A stretch of 64,000 nucleotides of DNA, from assembly GCF_021227995.1 (NCBI RefSeq), contig NZ_CP089301.1, positions 930,001 through 994,000 on the forward strand. The letters are read 5' to 3'. The position numbers and the translations under genes are program-made. Of this stretch, positions 42,241-50,341 are shown one piece after another. The notes under the pieces are model-generated. The model was given only the letters and a program-made list of their open reading frames with translations. It made no database searches and was not told the origin of the DNA. How positions within the stretch are numbered: the stretch's first letter is position 1; each line of letters starts with the position of its first letter. This stretch comes from Novosphingobium kaempferiae (GTDB lineage Bacteria > Pseudomonadota > Alphaproteobacteria > Sphingomonadales > Sphingomonadaceae).

Positions 42241-44265
42241 ATGCTGATCTTGTCCCAGGAAGCCTGGTCCGCCGGCGATCCCGCCCGCCTCGGCCAGATC
42301 GCCGGAGCCGCCGTGATCGAAGCGCGTCGTCGCGGTGACGGCGGCGAGAGCGGCGACGGCTGGATGCTACTGCTGCTCCCCCACTCCGGCGTCGTCTGGC
42401 CCGAGACCGAAGCGTTCGAGGCGCTGGCCGCCACCGCGAAGCGCCACGCCATCCACCTCGCCGGATCGCTCGCGGTGGAGCCCGCCGCAGGCGGCGCGGT
42501 CGCGACGGTGGGCTTCGTGTTCGCCCCCGACGGCGCGCTCTCGCTGCGCACCGGCAAGATCACGCCTGATCTCATCGAAGGCTTCGGCGACACGCAGGCC
42601 CTCCCTGCCGCCGAGGCCGATTTCCCGGTCGCGAAGCTGCCCTTCGCGCAAGTAGGCATGTTGCTGGGCGAGGATGTTCTGTTCAGCCACTACGCCCGCG
42701 CGCTGGTGTTCAACGGGGCCGAGGTGATCCTCAACCCCACCACCGAAGCCGCCGACCCGCTGACGCCCGCGCGCCGCATGTCGCGCTGGGGCCGCGCCAC
42801 CGATTCCGCCGGCTATGTCGCCTCGGCCAGCCCGCGCACCGTCGAGATCGACGGCATCGCGCTCAAGGTGCCGACCTCCACCGCGCTCTACAACTGGGAG
42901 CGCGAGGTCGTCTCCGCTATCGGCGACGAGAGCTTCGTCTTCGTCGAACTCGACATCGAGATGATGCGCCGCAAGCGCGCCACGCCGCAGGGCTCGATGC
43001 CCGCCATCGTGCGCGCCGACGTCTATGCGCGCGGCTACCGCAAGTGGGCCGCCGAAGCGGGCGAACTGCCCCGCCCCGACAGCCGCGCCGGATGGCTCGC
43101 CGAAGCCAGGCGCCGCATGGACGCCGAGGCCGCGCGCGTCGGGCCGAAGCGCGAGAAGTACGAGGAACAGTACGACATCTGCGTGATCCAGTCTGTCCCG
43201 CGCCTGATCCCGCTCGGCGTCAACAACTCGCGCGAGATCATCATGCGCAACCTCGCGGAATCGCTGGGACTGGCGGAATCGCGGGCCAACATCCCGTCGG
43301 TCCGGCTGGTGGTGTTCCCTGAGTTCTGGCTCACCGGCCCCGGCGGCATCGGCGGCATCCAGCGCACCGTGCAGGACATGGAGAAGCTGGCGATCAGCCA
43401 CGGCGACGAGGTGTTCGACGAGATCGGCGCCTTCGCCAAGCGCAACAAGGTCTACGTCGCCTTCCAGAACTTCGAGGTCCACGAGAAGCTGCCCGGCCGC
43501 GTGTTCAACTCCGCGTTCCTGATCGACGACGCGGGCGAGCTGGTCCACACCTACCGCAAGAACCAGTGCGCCGATGTCTGGGGCTTCCTGCCCGACACCA
43601 CCCCCGGCTCGATCATCGACGAGTTCGTGGACCTGTTCGGCTACGAATCGCTGTTCCCGGTGGCCGACACGCCGATCGGCAAGATCGCCAACATGATCTG
43701 CTTCGACAACATGAGCCCCGAAGTCGCCTTCGCGCTGCGCCATTTCGGCACCGAGGTGATCTGCCACTCGTCGTCCGAGCCGCACGGCGCGGAAGGCCGC
43801 TCGCCCTGGGACAACGCCCGCCGCCTGCGCGCCTTCGAGAACACCGCCTACATGATCTCCGCCATCGACGGCGGCGAGCATGTGGCGGAAGACTCGGACC
43901 TGCTGACGTTCTTCCGGCGCGGCCACACGCGCGTCATCAACTACGACGGCACCGTGCAGGGCGTGGTGGACGGCCCCGGCCCGGTCGTGTTGCGCGCCCA
44001 CGTCGACCTCACCGGCCTTCGCCGCGCCCGCGCCAATCCGCGCGTGAACTTCAAGCTGTGGAGCGACTTCGCCGCCTATGCCGGGGCCTATTCGGGCGAG
44101 ATCGGCTTCCCCAGCAACCTGTGGAAGTCGGAGCCTTACGTGAACCCCTACCTCGGCGCGAAGGAACTGCGCCGGGTCATCGCCGAGTACATGGAACGCG
44201 GCATCTACGTAGAACCCGCCAGCGAGATCGGCGCGGACCGCTACCGCACCTCGGACCAGGTGTGA
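42241..44265 (+). CDS. Tandem double-nitrilase-domain hydrolase, N-terminal half degenerate
   Basis: 674 residues from ATG 42241 (GGAGTGTGTGCGA). The C-terminal half (about 300-640) is a complete carbon-nitrogen hydrolase: Glu in LVVFPEFWLTG, Lys in HTYRKNQCADVWGF and Cys in ANMICFDNMSPEVAF. The N-terminal half (about 1-265) has the same fold order, with Lys in GKITPDLIEGF, but LLLLPHSGVV replaces PE and VGMLLGEDVLFSHYARALVF lacks the Cys. So it is a pseudo-domain fused to an active one. No signal peptide. It hydrolyses a nitrile or amide; next to a periplasmic ring hydroxylase, a lactam or amide is a fair guess. Confidence 0.85.
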   Translation: MLILSQEAWSAGDPARLGQIAGAAVIEARRRGDGGESGDGWMLLLLPHSGVVWPETEAFEALAATAKRHAIHLAGSLAVEPAAGGAVATVGFVFAPDGALSLRTGKITPDLIEGFGDTQALPAAEADFPVAKLPFAQVGMLLGEDVLFSHYARALVFNGAEVILNPTTEAADPLTPARRMSRWGRATDSAGYVASASPRTVEIDGIALKVPTSTALYNWEREVVSAIGDESFVFVELDIEMMRRKRATPQGSMPAIVRADVYARGYRKWAAEAGELPRPDSRAGWLAEARRRMDAEAARVGPKREKYEEQYDICVIQSVPRLIPLGVNNSREIIMRNLAESLGLAESRANIPSVRLVVFPEFWLTGPGGIGGIQRTVQDMEKLAISHGDEVFDEIGAFAKRNKVYVAFQNFEVHEKLPGRVFNSAFLIDDAGELVHTYRKNQCADVWGFLPDTTPGSIIDEFVDLFGYESLFPVADTPIGKIANMICFDNMSPEVAFALRHFGTEVICHSSSEPHGAEGRSPWDNARRLRAFENTAYMISAIDGGEHVAEDSDLLTFFRRGHTRVINYDGTVQGVVDGPGPVVLRAHVDLTGLRRARANPRVNFKLWSDFAAYAGAYSGEIGFPSNLWKSEPYVNPYLGAKELRRVIAEYMERGIYVEPASEIGADRYRTSDQV

Positions 44266-44270
44266 GCGCG

Positions 44271-44675
44271 ATGAAGCTGATCCTCACCACCGCCGCCTCG
44301 GCCGCCCTGCTCCTCGCCGCCGCGCCCGTCATCGTCGACGCGCAGGCGGCCCCGGCGGCGCCCTCTCCGGACGCCGTCAAAGGCAAGGCGCAGTTCGCCC
44401 GCTGCATGGCCTGCCACTCGGTCGACGCCGCCAAGCCACGCGGCATCGGCCCCAACCTCGCGGGCGTGGTCGGCCGCGCGGCGGGCAAGCAGCCGGGCTT
44501 CAAGTACACCCCGGCGCTCGCGGGCGCGAAGTTCAAGTGGACGCCGGACAAGCTCAACGCCTTCCTCGCCAAGCCGCGCGAGGTGGTGCCGGGGACCAAC
44601 ATGGTCTTCGCCGGGATGTCCGACCCGGTGGCGCGCAAGGCGCTGGTCGCCTATCTGGGAACGACGGCGAAATAA
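44271..44675 (+). CDS. Class I cytochrome c
   Basis: 134 residues with a signal peptide (MKLILTTAASAALLLAAAPVIVDAQA) and one heme site CMACH. Methionine ligand candidate in GTNMVFAGM. It resembles cytochrome c2/c-550: GKAQFARCMACHSVDAAKPRGIGPNLAGVVGR. It is five bases after the double nitrilase stop and very likely co-transcribed with the molybdenum hydroxylase, whose electrons it could take. Confidence 0.92.
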   Translation: MKLILTTAASAALLLAAAPVIVDAQAAPAAPSPDAVKGKAQFARCMACHSVDAAKPRGIGPNLAGVVGRAAGKQPGFKYTPALAGAKFKWTPDKLNAFLAKPREVVPGTNMVFAGMSDPVARKALVAYLGTTAK

Positions 44676-44680
44676 CCCCC

Positions 44681-44810
44681 AATTCCTCCCCGAGCTTGTC
44701 TCGGGGAGGTGGCAGCCCGCAGGGCTGACGGAGGGGGAATTGCCGAGCCTCTCCCCCTCCACCATCGCTACGCGGCGCCCCCCCTCCCCGAGCAAGCTCG
44801 GGGAGGAATT
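44681..44810. repeat. Long palindromic intergenic repeat, family B copy 2 (inverted)
   Basis: It has the same terminal arms as 12165-12299 (AATTCCTCCCCGAGCTTG / CAAGCTCGGGGAGGAATT). The inner part matches the reverse complement of that copy (GCTGACGGAGGGGGAATTGC is shared). It fills the convergent gap between cytochrome c and the GH43 lipoprotein. Confidence 0.88.
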
Positions 44811-44815
44811 TTTCG

Positions 44816-45850
44816 TTACGGCTGCGGGGCTTCCAATGGCGCACCCGCGCGCGAGGGCACCGGGAACACCGGCATCCCGTCCGCACTCCATTCCATCCGC
44901 TGCACGCGCGGGGAGCGGGTTTCGGTACACTTCTTACCGGCGCCGTCGTTGCCGTGGTAGACGATCCACGTCTTGCGGCCGCCGTCGGTGGTGAAGAAGC
45001 CGTTGTGCCCCGTCCCGTAGACGTTGTTCTCGGGCGATTTCGCCAGCACCGGGCGCGGCGACTTGGTCCAGCTTGCCGCGTTCAGCGGATCGCTGCCGGG
45101 CTTGGCATGAAGCAGGCCCAGCGCATAGTCGTCCGACCAGCAGGCGCTGGCGGAGTAGGCAAGGAACAGGTCGCCCTTCGGCCCGGCAAGGAATTCCGGC
45201 CCTTCGAGGATCTGGCGACCGCCCTGCCGCTCGAACGGCTGGTCAGGACGCGCGATCACTGTCTCGCCGGGGCCGAGCGTCCACGGGTTCGTCATCGGCG
45301 CGATGGCGAGCACGCTGTCGGGGCCGTCATAGGCGGAATAGACGAACCAGCGCTTGCCGCCATGCTCGAACACCGTCCCGTCGAGGCCGGTCAGCTTCGT
45401 GTTGACTTGCCCCCGGTCGGTCCACTCGCCCTTGAGAGGATCGGCGCTGGCGTTCTCCAGCACGAAGACGCCGCGATGCGCGTCGTCGTCATGACCGTCC
45501 TGCGCGGCGGTGTAGTAGACGTACCACTTGCCGTCGAGGCGGTGCATCTCCGGCGCCCAGATCGAGACCGCGTTCGGCCCCTTGGCGGGCGGCGTCCAGA
45601 TCGTGTGCTCGGGCGCGTCGGCCAGCTTCGACAGGTCGTCGGTCTGGCGGATGGCGATGCGGTCGCCCTTGGTGCCGAGGAAGTAGAAGGTCTTGCCGTG
45701 ATGCACGACCCACGGATCCGGCCCGCTCGACAGCAGGGGGTTGGTCAGGGTCGGCGTGGCGGCGTCAGTCGGCGCAGCGGTTTCGCTCGCCTTGCAGCCG
45801 CCAAGGGCGAGCACGACCGCGAGCGTCAGCGGGGCAAGAGCGCGGATCAC
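44816..45850 (-). CDS. Glycoside hydrolase family 43-type lipoprotein
   Basis: 344 residues from GTG 45850 (GTGA overlap with the aldolase stop). The signal ends in lipobox ALGGCKAS, so it is anchored in a membrane. Five-bladed propeller features: SGPDPWVVHHGKTFYFLGT (catalytic Asp near DPW), YVYYTAAQDGHDDDAHRG and GPEFLAGPKGDLFLAYSAS (candidate catalytic Glu). Probably an arabinosidase, xylosidase or galactosidase acting in the cell envelope to feed the sugar symporter of the same operon. Confidence 0.88.
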   Translation of the reverse strand: MIRALAPLTLAVVLALGGCKASETAAPTDAATPTLTNPLLSSGPDPWVVHHGKTFYFLGTKGDRIAIRQTDDLSKLADAPEHTIWTPPAKGPNAVSIWAPEMHRLDGKWYVYYTAAQDGHDDDAHRGVFVLENASADPLKGEWTDRGQVNTKLTGLDGTVFEHGGKRWFVYSAYDGPDSVLAIAPMTNPWTLGPGETVIARPDQPFERQGGRQILEGPEFLAGPKGDLFLAYSASACWSDDYALGLLHAKPGSDPLNAASWTKSPRPVLAKSPENNVYGTGHNGFFTTDGGRKTWIVYHGNDGAGKKCTETRSPRVQRMEWSADGMPVFPVPSRAGAPLEAPQP

Positions 45851-46482
45851 GCGCGGCCCTCCAGTTCGGCCCAGCCCTTGGCGAAAGCCTGCGCGTTGGC
45901 GGCGATCTCCTGTGTGCTGAGGCCCACCTTATAGAGCGCCGAGCCGAGGCCGAAGCCGTCCGCGCCCGCTTCGCGCCACGGCGCCATGTTGGTTGGCGTG
46001 ATGCCGCCCACGGCCAACAGCGGCATGTCCTTGGGCAGCACCGCGCGCTGCGCCTTGACCACGCTGGGCGTCGCCGCCTCGGCCGGGAACAGCTTGAGGC
46101 CGCTCGCGCCGGCAGCGATCGCGGCGAAGGCCTCGCTCGGCGTGAAGAAGCCGGGCAGCGAGACGAGGCCGCGCTTCGCGCTCTCGGAAATGACGGCGAC
46201 ATCGGTGTTGGGCGAGACGATCATCGCGCCGCCCGCGTCCTGCACTTGCGCGACCTGCTCGACGGTGAGCACGGTGCCCGCGCCGACGATGGCCCGGTCC
46301 CCCACGCGGCGCGCCAGCTTCTCGATGCTGACGAGCGGGTCGGGCGAGTTCAGCGGCACTTCGATCAGGCGAAAGCCCGCCTCGACGAGCACGTCGGCGG
46401 CAGCCTCGATCTCATCCGGGCGGATGCCGCGCAGGATGGCGACGAGGGGAAGCTGGGCGAGTGCGGTGGAAAGGTCGATCAT
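45847..46482 (-). CDS. dgoA: 2-dehydro-3-deoxy-6-phosphogalactonate aldolase
   Basis: 211 residues of the KDPG/KDPGal aldolase family. Catalytic Glu in FRLIEVPLNSPDP and Schiff-base Lys in SGLKLFPAEA. The neighbouring KDGal kinase decides for the galactonate branch. It splits KDPGal into pyruvate and glyceraldehyde 3-phosphate. The ATG overlaps the kinase stop (ATGA). Confidence 0.92.
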   Translation of the reverse strand: MIDLSTALAQLPLVAILRGIRPDEIEAAADVLVEAGFRLIEVPLNSPDPLVSIEKLARRVGDRAIVGAGTVLTVEQVAQVQDAGGAMIVSPNTDVAVISESAKRGLVSLPGFFTPSEAFAAIAAGASGLKLFPAEAATPSVVKAQRAVLPKDMPLLAVGGITPTNMAPWREAGADGFGLGSALYKVGLSTQEIAANAQAFAKGWAELEGRA

Positions 46483-47345
46483 GCTTTCATGTCCCAGATG
46501 CGGGTGATCCCGGCGACGAAGGAGGCGTGGCTGTCGACGACGACGGCTTCTCCCCCGACAGTGGCGATGGCGGCGGAATAGAGACGGGCGAGCAGCCCGT
46601 CAGCGAGGAGATGGACGGTCTGGCCCGCACCGATGCGCGCGCGGCAGTCGGTGCCGAGCAGCAGACCCGAGACATAAGCCGCCGCCGCGCCGGGCGCGCG
46701 TTTGCCGAGCACCGAGGCGGCACGCACGCCGAACAGCGCGGCGAGCAGGTCGTTGTCGCCGCTGGCCTCGACGCCGCGGACGAACTCATCGTCCGCATCG
46801 ACCTCGCCGGTCATCTCGGCACCGATCAGGGAGTGTGCCTTGAGCATGGCAAACATCTCGCCGGTCATGGCCGTCGAGAAATCGGCCAGCGCGCCGTCCT
46901 TCATGGCCGCCCACTTGGCATGGGTCCCCGGCTGGCAGAGCAGCGCGTCGGCAGGCGCAAGCCCCGCCGCGACCGCGCCCAGAAGCTGAACTTCCTCGCC
47001 ACGCATCACGTCCTGTCGGCCATCACTGTCACGGCAGACGCCGGGGACGATGGCGACGCCGTCCTCGGGCGAGACGAGCCGGGCGGCGACCTGCGCGATC
47101 CCGGCGGGTGCGGCGACGTAGCCCGCGTCATGCCAGCCCCGGTTGGAGCCGACCATCCCCGCGAGCAGCATCGGCAGTCCGCCATGGCGCGCGCGCAAGT
47201 CCGCGACGGCGGCAGGAAAACAGCCTGCCGGGACCGAGAGGATGCCCATGTCGTCACGCTCGGTGGCGACGACCTCGCCCTGTTCAATCAGGTAGGCGCG
47301 GCGGTTCGTCGTGCCCCAGTCAACCGCTATGAAAGGCCCGCTCAC
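46479..47345 (-). CDS. dgoK: 2-dehydro-3-deoxygalactonokinase
   Basis: 288 residues from GTG 47345, which overlaps the symporter stop (GTGA). It opens SGPFIAVDWGTTNRRAYLIE, the DgoK signature, and has GVCRDSDGRQDVMRGEEVQLLGA and LLCQPGTHAKWAAM. It phosphorylates 2-keto-3-deoxy-galactonate with ATP, the step before the aldolase. The dehydratase producing the substrate is not in the window. Confidence 0.93.
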   Translation of the reverse strand: MSGPFIAVDWGTTNRRAYLIEQGEVVATERDDMGILSVPAGCFPAAVADLRARHGGLPMLLAGMVGSNRGWHDAGYVAAPAGIAQVAARLVSPEDGVAIVPGVCRDSDGRQDVMRGEEVQLLGAVAAGLAPADALLCQPGTHAKWAAMKDGALADFSTAMTGEMFAMLKAHSLIGAEMTGEVDADDEFVRGVEASGDNDLLAALFGVRAASVLGKRAPGAAAAYVSGLLLGTDCRARIGAGQTVHLLADGLLARLYSAAIATVGGEAVVVDSHASFVAGITRIWDMKA

Positions 47346-48922
47346 CAGAACACCGCGTAAAGTACGCAAAGCACCACAACCACTGCAATCGCTCCTGCAT
47401 TGAACCCGGTCGAGGTCGCATAGCGCACGTCGCCGGTCGAGATGGTATCCTTGTCCGGCCGCGCCGGAGTGGCGAGCGAGACGACGACCGCCAGAACCAG
47501 CGCCGCGAGGAAGCACAGGCCCATGCGGTCCATGAACGGGATCGCGGGCATCCACACCTTGAACGCCCACGACAGCGCCACCGATGCGACAGCGGCGGTG
47601 ATCGCGCCCGGTTCGTTGGCGCGGCGCCAGAACAGGCCGAGGAGGAAGATCACCGTGATCCCCGGCGTGAAGAAGCCGGTGAATTCCTGGATGAACTGGA
47701 ACGCCTGCTCGCTGGAGCCGACCAGCGGCCGCGCGGTCAGGATGGCGATGACGATCGAGACGGCGGCGGCGATGCGGCCGACGAGGACCAGCCTGCGCTC
47801 CTGCGCCTCGCCCGCCACCTCGGACTTGCGGAACTTGGCCCAGACGTCGAGCGTGAAGATCGTCGCGATCGAATTGATCTTGGACGCGGTGGACGCGATG
47901 ATCGCCGCCACCAGCGCCGCGAAGACAAGGCCCAGCAGGCCCGGCGGCAGGAGGCGCATCATCGTCGGGTAGGCCTCGTCGGGCTTGGCGAGATCGGGCG
48001 CGAGGATGACCGCGGCGATGCCCGGCAGCACGATGATGATCGGCATGATGAGCTTGATGAAGGACGCGAAGAGCATGCCCTTCTGCGCCTCGTCGATCGA
48101 CTTGGCCGCCAGCGCGCGCTGGATGATGTACTGGTTGAAGCCCCAGTACGACAGGTTCGCGATCCACATGCCGCCGATCAGCACCGAGAGGCCCGGCAGG
48201 TCGACGTAGTGCGGGTTGGAGGGTTCGAGGATCATCTCGAAGTGGCCCGGCGCACGCTCCATCAGGGTGGAGAAGCCCGCGACCACGCCCTCACCCGCAC
48301 CGATCTCGCCCAGCGTCAGCACGGCGATGATGAGACCGCCGAGGACCAGCAGCGTCACCTGCACGATGTCGGTCAGCGCCACCGCCTTGAGCCCGCCGCG
48401 CAACTGGTAAAGCAGCGCGAAGACGCCGAGGCCGACGAGCGCCACGTCCTGATTGACGCCCGCCACCTTGGTGACGGCGACCGAACCGAGCCAGATGATG
48501 CTCGTCAGGTTCACGAAGACGTAGAGGACCAGCCAGAACACCGCCATCAGCGTGCGGATGCCGGGGCCGTAGCGCCGCTCCAGGAACTGCGGCATCGTGT
48601 AGATCTCGTTGCGCAGGAAGATCGGCAGGAAGAACTTGCCGACGATCAGCAGCGTCGCCGCCGCCATCCACTCGTAGGAGGCGATGGCGAGGCCGATCGC
48701 GTAGCCCGAGCCGGACATGCCGACGATCTGCTCGGCCGAGATGTTCGCTGCGATCAGCGAGGCGCCGATGGCCCACCACGGCAGGTTCTTGGAGGCGAGG
48801 AAGTAGTCGGTCGAGTTCTTCGGCCCGGCACCCGCCTTGTCGCGGCTGACCCACTGCGCGAGCCCGAATATGCCGATCGCGTAGATCACGACCACGGTGA
48901 TGTCGATCGTCGCCAGTCCCAT
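47342..48922 (-). CDS. Sodium/sugar symporter (SSS family, SGLT-like)
   Basis: 526 residues with about 14 membrane segments. SSS features include GASLIAANISAEQIVGMSGSGYA near residue 55 and IASTASKINSIATIFTLDV in the middle, which matches the Na+-binding helix region. It imports a sugar, probably galactose or arabinose released by the GH43 enzymes. First gene of the symporter-dgoK-dgoA-GH43 operon, all joined by four-base overlaps. Confidence 0.92.
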   Translation of the reverse strand: MGLATIDITVVVIYAIGIFGLAQWVSRDKAGAGPKNSTDYFLASKNLPWWAIGASLIAANISAEQIVGMSGSGYAIGLAIASYEWMAAATLLIVGKFFLPIFLRNEIYTMPQFLERRYGPGIRTLMAVFWLVLYVFVNLTSIIWLGSVAVTKVAGVNQDVALVGLGVFALLYQLRGGLKAVALTDIVQVTLLVLGGLIIAVLTLGEIGAGEGVVAGFSTLMERAPGHFEMILEPSNPHYVDLPGLSVLIGGMWIANLSYWGFNQYIIQRALAAKSIDEAQKGMLFASFIKLIMPIIIVLPGIAAVILAPDLAKPDEAYPTMMRLLPPGLLGLVFAALVAAIIASTASKINSIATIFTLDVWAKFRKSEVAGEAQERRLVLVGRIAAAVSIVIAILTARPLVGSSEQAFQFIQEFTGFFTPGITVIFLLGLFWRRANEPGAITAAVASVALSWAFKVWMPAIPFMDRMGLCFLAALVLAVVVSLATPARPDKDTISTGDVRYATSTGFNAGAIAVVVVLCVLYAVFW

Positions 48923-49080
48923 TCTCTCTCCCCGGTTCTCACGGCGCGGCGAAGCTCGAATCGTGCGATCCGCGCCTTTCCTGTGCCCAGCTTCATAGAC
49001 CCACCATTTATAATATCAATCTTGACAATGCTGCCGGGACGCAGTCTTTTGCCGCCAAGACAATCCAAGGGAGACGGAAA

Positions 49081-50178
49081 TTGGCTCGGGGCACATCGCG
49101 CTTCGCGGTCGTGGCGACACTCGCCGCGACATCGGCTGCACTCACTCTATCGCTGGTCCAGGCGCCTGCCGCCGCCCAGTCCGACAACAACCCGGCCAGG
49201 CCGCCGCGCACCGAAGTCGTGCCCGGCGCGCCGGAGACGCCTTACGTCGATCCGGACAAGGCCTACCTCTTCGCGCACATGACCAAGGAACGCTACGGCG
49301 TCCTCTACTACTCGGTCAGCCGCGACGGCCTGCACTGGCAGCAGATCAACGGCGGGCGGCCGGTGTCGGAGGACTACCACGGCCACGCCTCGATCGCGCG
49401 CGGGGGCGACGGGCGCTACTACCTCGTCGGCAACAAGAGCGACGACGATCCGTACATCCGTTTCTGGGTCTCGGACGATCTGGTGACGTGGAAGCAGTAC
49501 GGAACCTACAGACCGGAACTCTCGAACATCCCCGGCCTCCCCCACGCGATGCAGCGCATCGGCGCGCCCAAGCTGTTCTTCGACAAGCCGTCGGGCCGCT
49601 TCCTGCTGACCTGGCACACGGCCACCGTCCCCGGCGTGGCCGAAGACCCGGAACGCTACTGGGCGAGCCAGCGCACGCTCTACGTCCTCTCGCCCGACCT
49701 CAAGCGCTTCGACAAGCCGCCGCGCCGCCTGTTCGACTGGGACATGGCGACGATCGACACCTTCATCCAGCCCGAAGCGGACGGCTCCGGCTACTGCGCG
49801 GTGGTGAAGGACGAGCGCTATCCCAGCTACAACTGGACCACCGGCAAGACCGTGCGCATCTCCTGCGCCAAGGATCTGCTCGGCCCTTACGCACCGCCGG
49901 GACCGCCGATCAGCCCCAACTTCCGCGAGGCCCCGACGGTCATCCGCGCGCCCAATGGCGAGGACTGGCTGATGTACTACGAGCAGTACGCCGGGACGAG
50001 CTACGGCCTGTCCAAAGCCCCGCGCCTGACCGGGCCCTGGTTCCAGGTCTCGGGCAATTCCGGCGTGCCGGAATGGAACCGCTACGAGATGCCCGCAGGC
50101 CTGCGCCACGGCTCGATGATCGAGATCAGCAAGGTGCAGTACGACGCTCTGGTGCAGGCGTTCCCGAACGCGAAGTGA
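49081..50178 (+). CDS. GH43/GH117-like secreted propeller protein
   Basis: 365 residues. Start TTG 49081 (GGGAG upstream). The signal peptide ends APAAAQ. Five-bladed propeller repeats: YLFAHMTKERYGVLYYSVSRDGLHW, GHASIARGGDGRYYLVGNKSDDDPYIRFW, GAPKLFFDKPSGRFLLTWH, APTVIRAPNGEDWLMYYEQY. This is the pattern of GH43-related arabinosidases and exo-acting relatives. Catalytic residues could not be fixed. Divergent from the symporter operon and probably in the same sugar regulon. Confidence 0.8.
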   Translation: MARGTSRFAVVATLAATSAALTLSLVQAPAAAQSDNNPARPPRTEVVPGAPETPYVDPDKAYLFAHMTKERYGVLYYSVSRDGLHWQQINGGRPVSEDYHGHASIARGGDGRYYLVGNKSDDDPYIRFWVSDDLVTWKQYGTYRPELSNIPGLPHAMQRIGAPKLFFDKPSGRFLLTWHTATVPGVAEDPERYWASQRTLYVLSPDLKRFDKPPRRLFDWDMATIDTFIQPEADGSGYCAVVKDERYPSYNWTTGKTVRISCAKDLLGPYAPPGPPISPNFREAPTVIRAPNGEDWLMYYEQYAGTSYGLSKAPRLTGPWFQVSGNSGVPEWNRYEMPAGLRHGSMIEISKVQYDALVQAFPNAK

Positions 50179-50186
50179 TGTTTGAA

Positions 50187-50215
50187 GAGGCGCGCCGCGA
50201 CCGTCGGCGCGCCTC
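50187..50215. terminator. GC-rich hairpin after the GH43-like gene
   Basis: GAGGCGCGCCG and CGGCGCGCCTC pair perfectly around CGACCGT. The hairpin is nine bases after the stop codon; no T-run follows, so it may be a weak terminator or 3'-end stabiliser. Confidence 0.55.
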
Positions 50216-50341
50216 CTGCCTCAGCGACATCGGAATTCTTTGACGGGCAACAAGTTCTTCCCCCTGTCTGGGATCACGATGGCTCTTCGTGCGTTTCCCG
50301 CCCATCGACCTCGTGCGAGGACGATGGGGGTTCCCGGGGTG

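Noticed and set aside
42367-44001. 544-residue minus-strand frame across the double nitrilase
   Set aside because: Antisense to a gene with clear catalytic motifs; composition is histidine/arginine/aspartate-rich without any domain.
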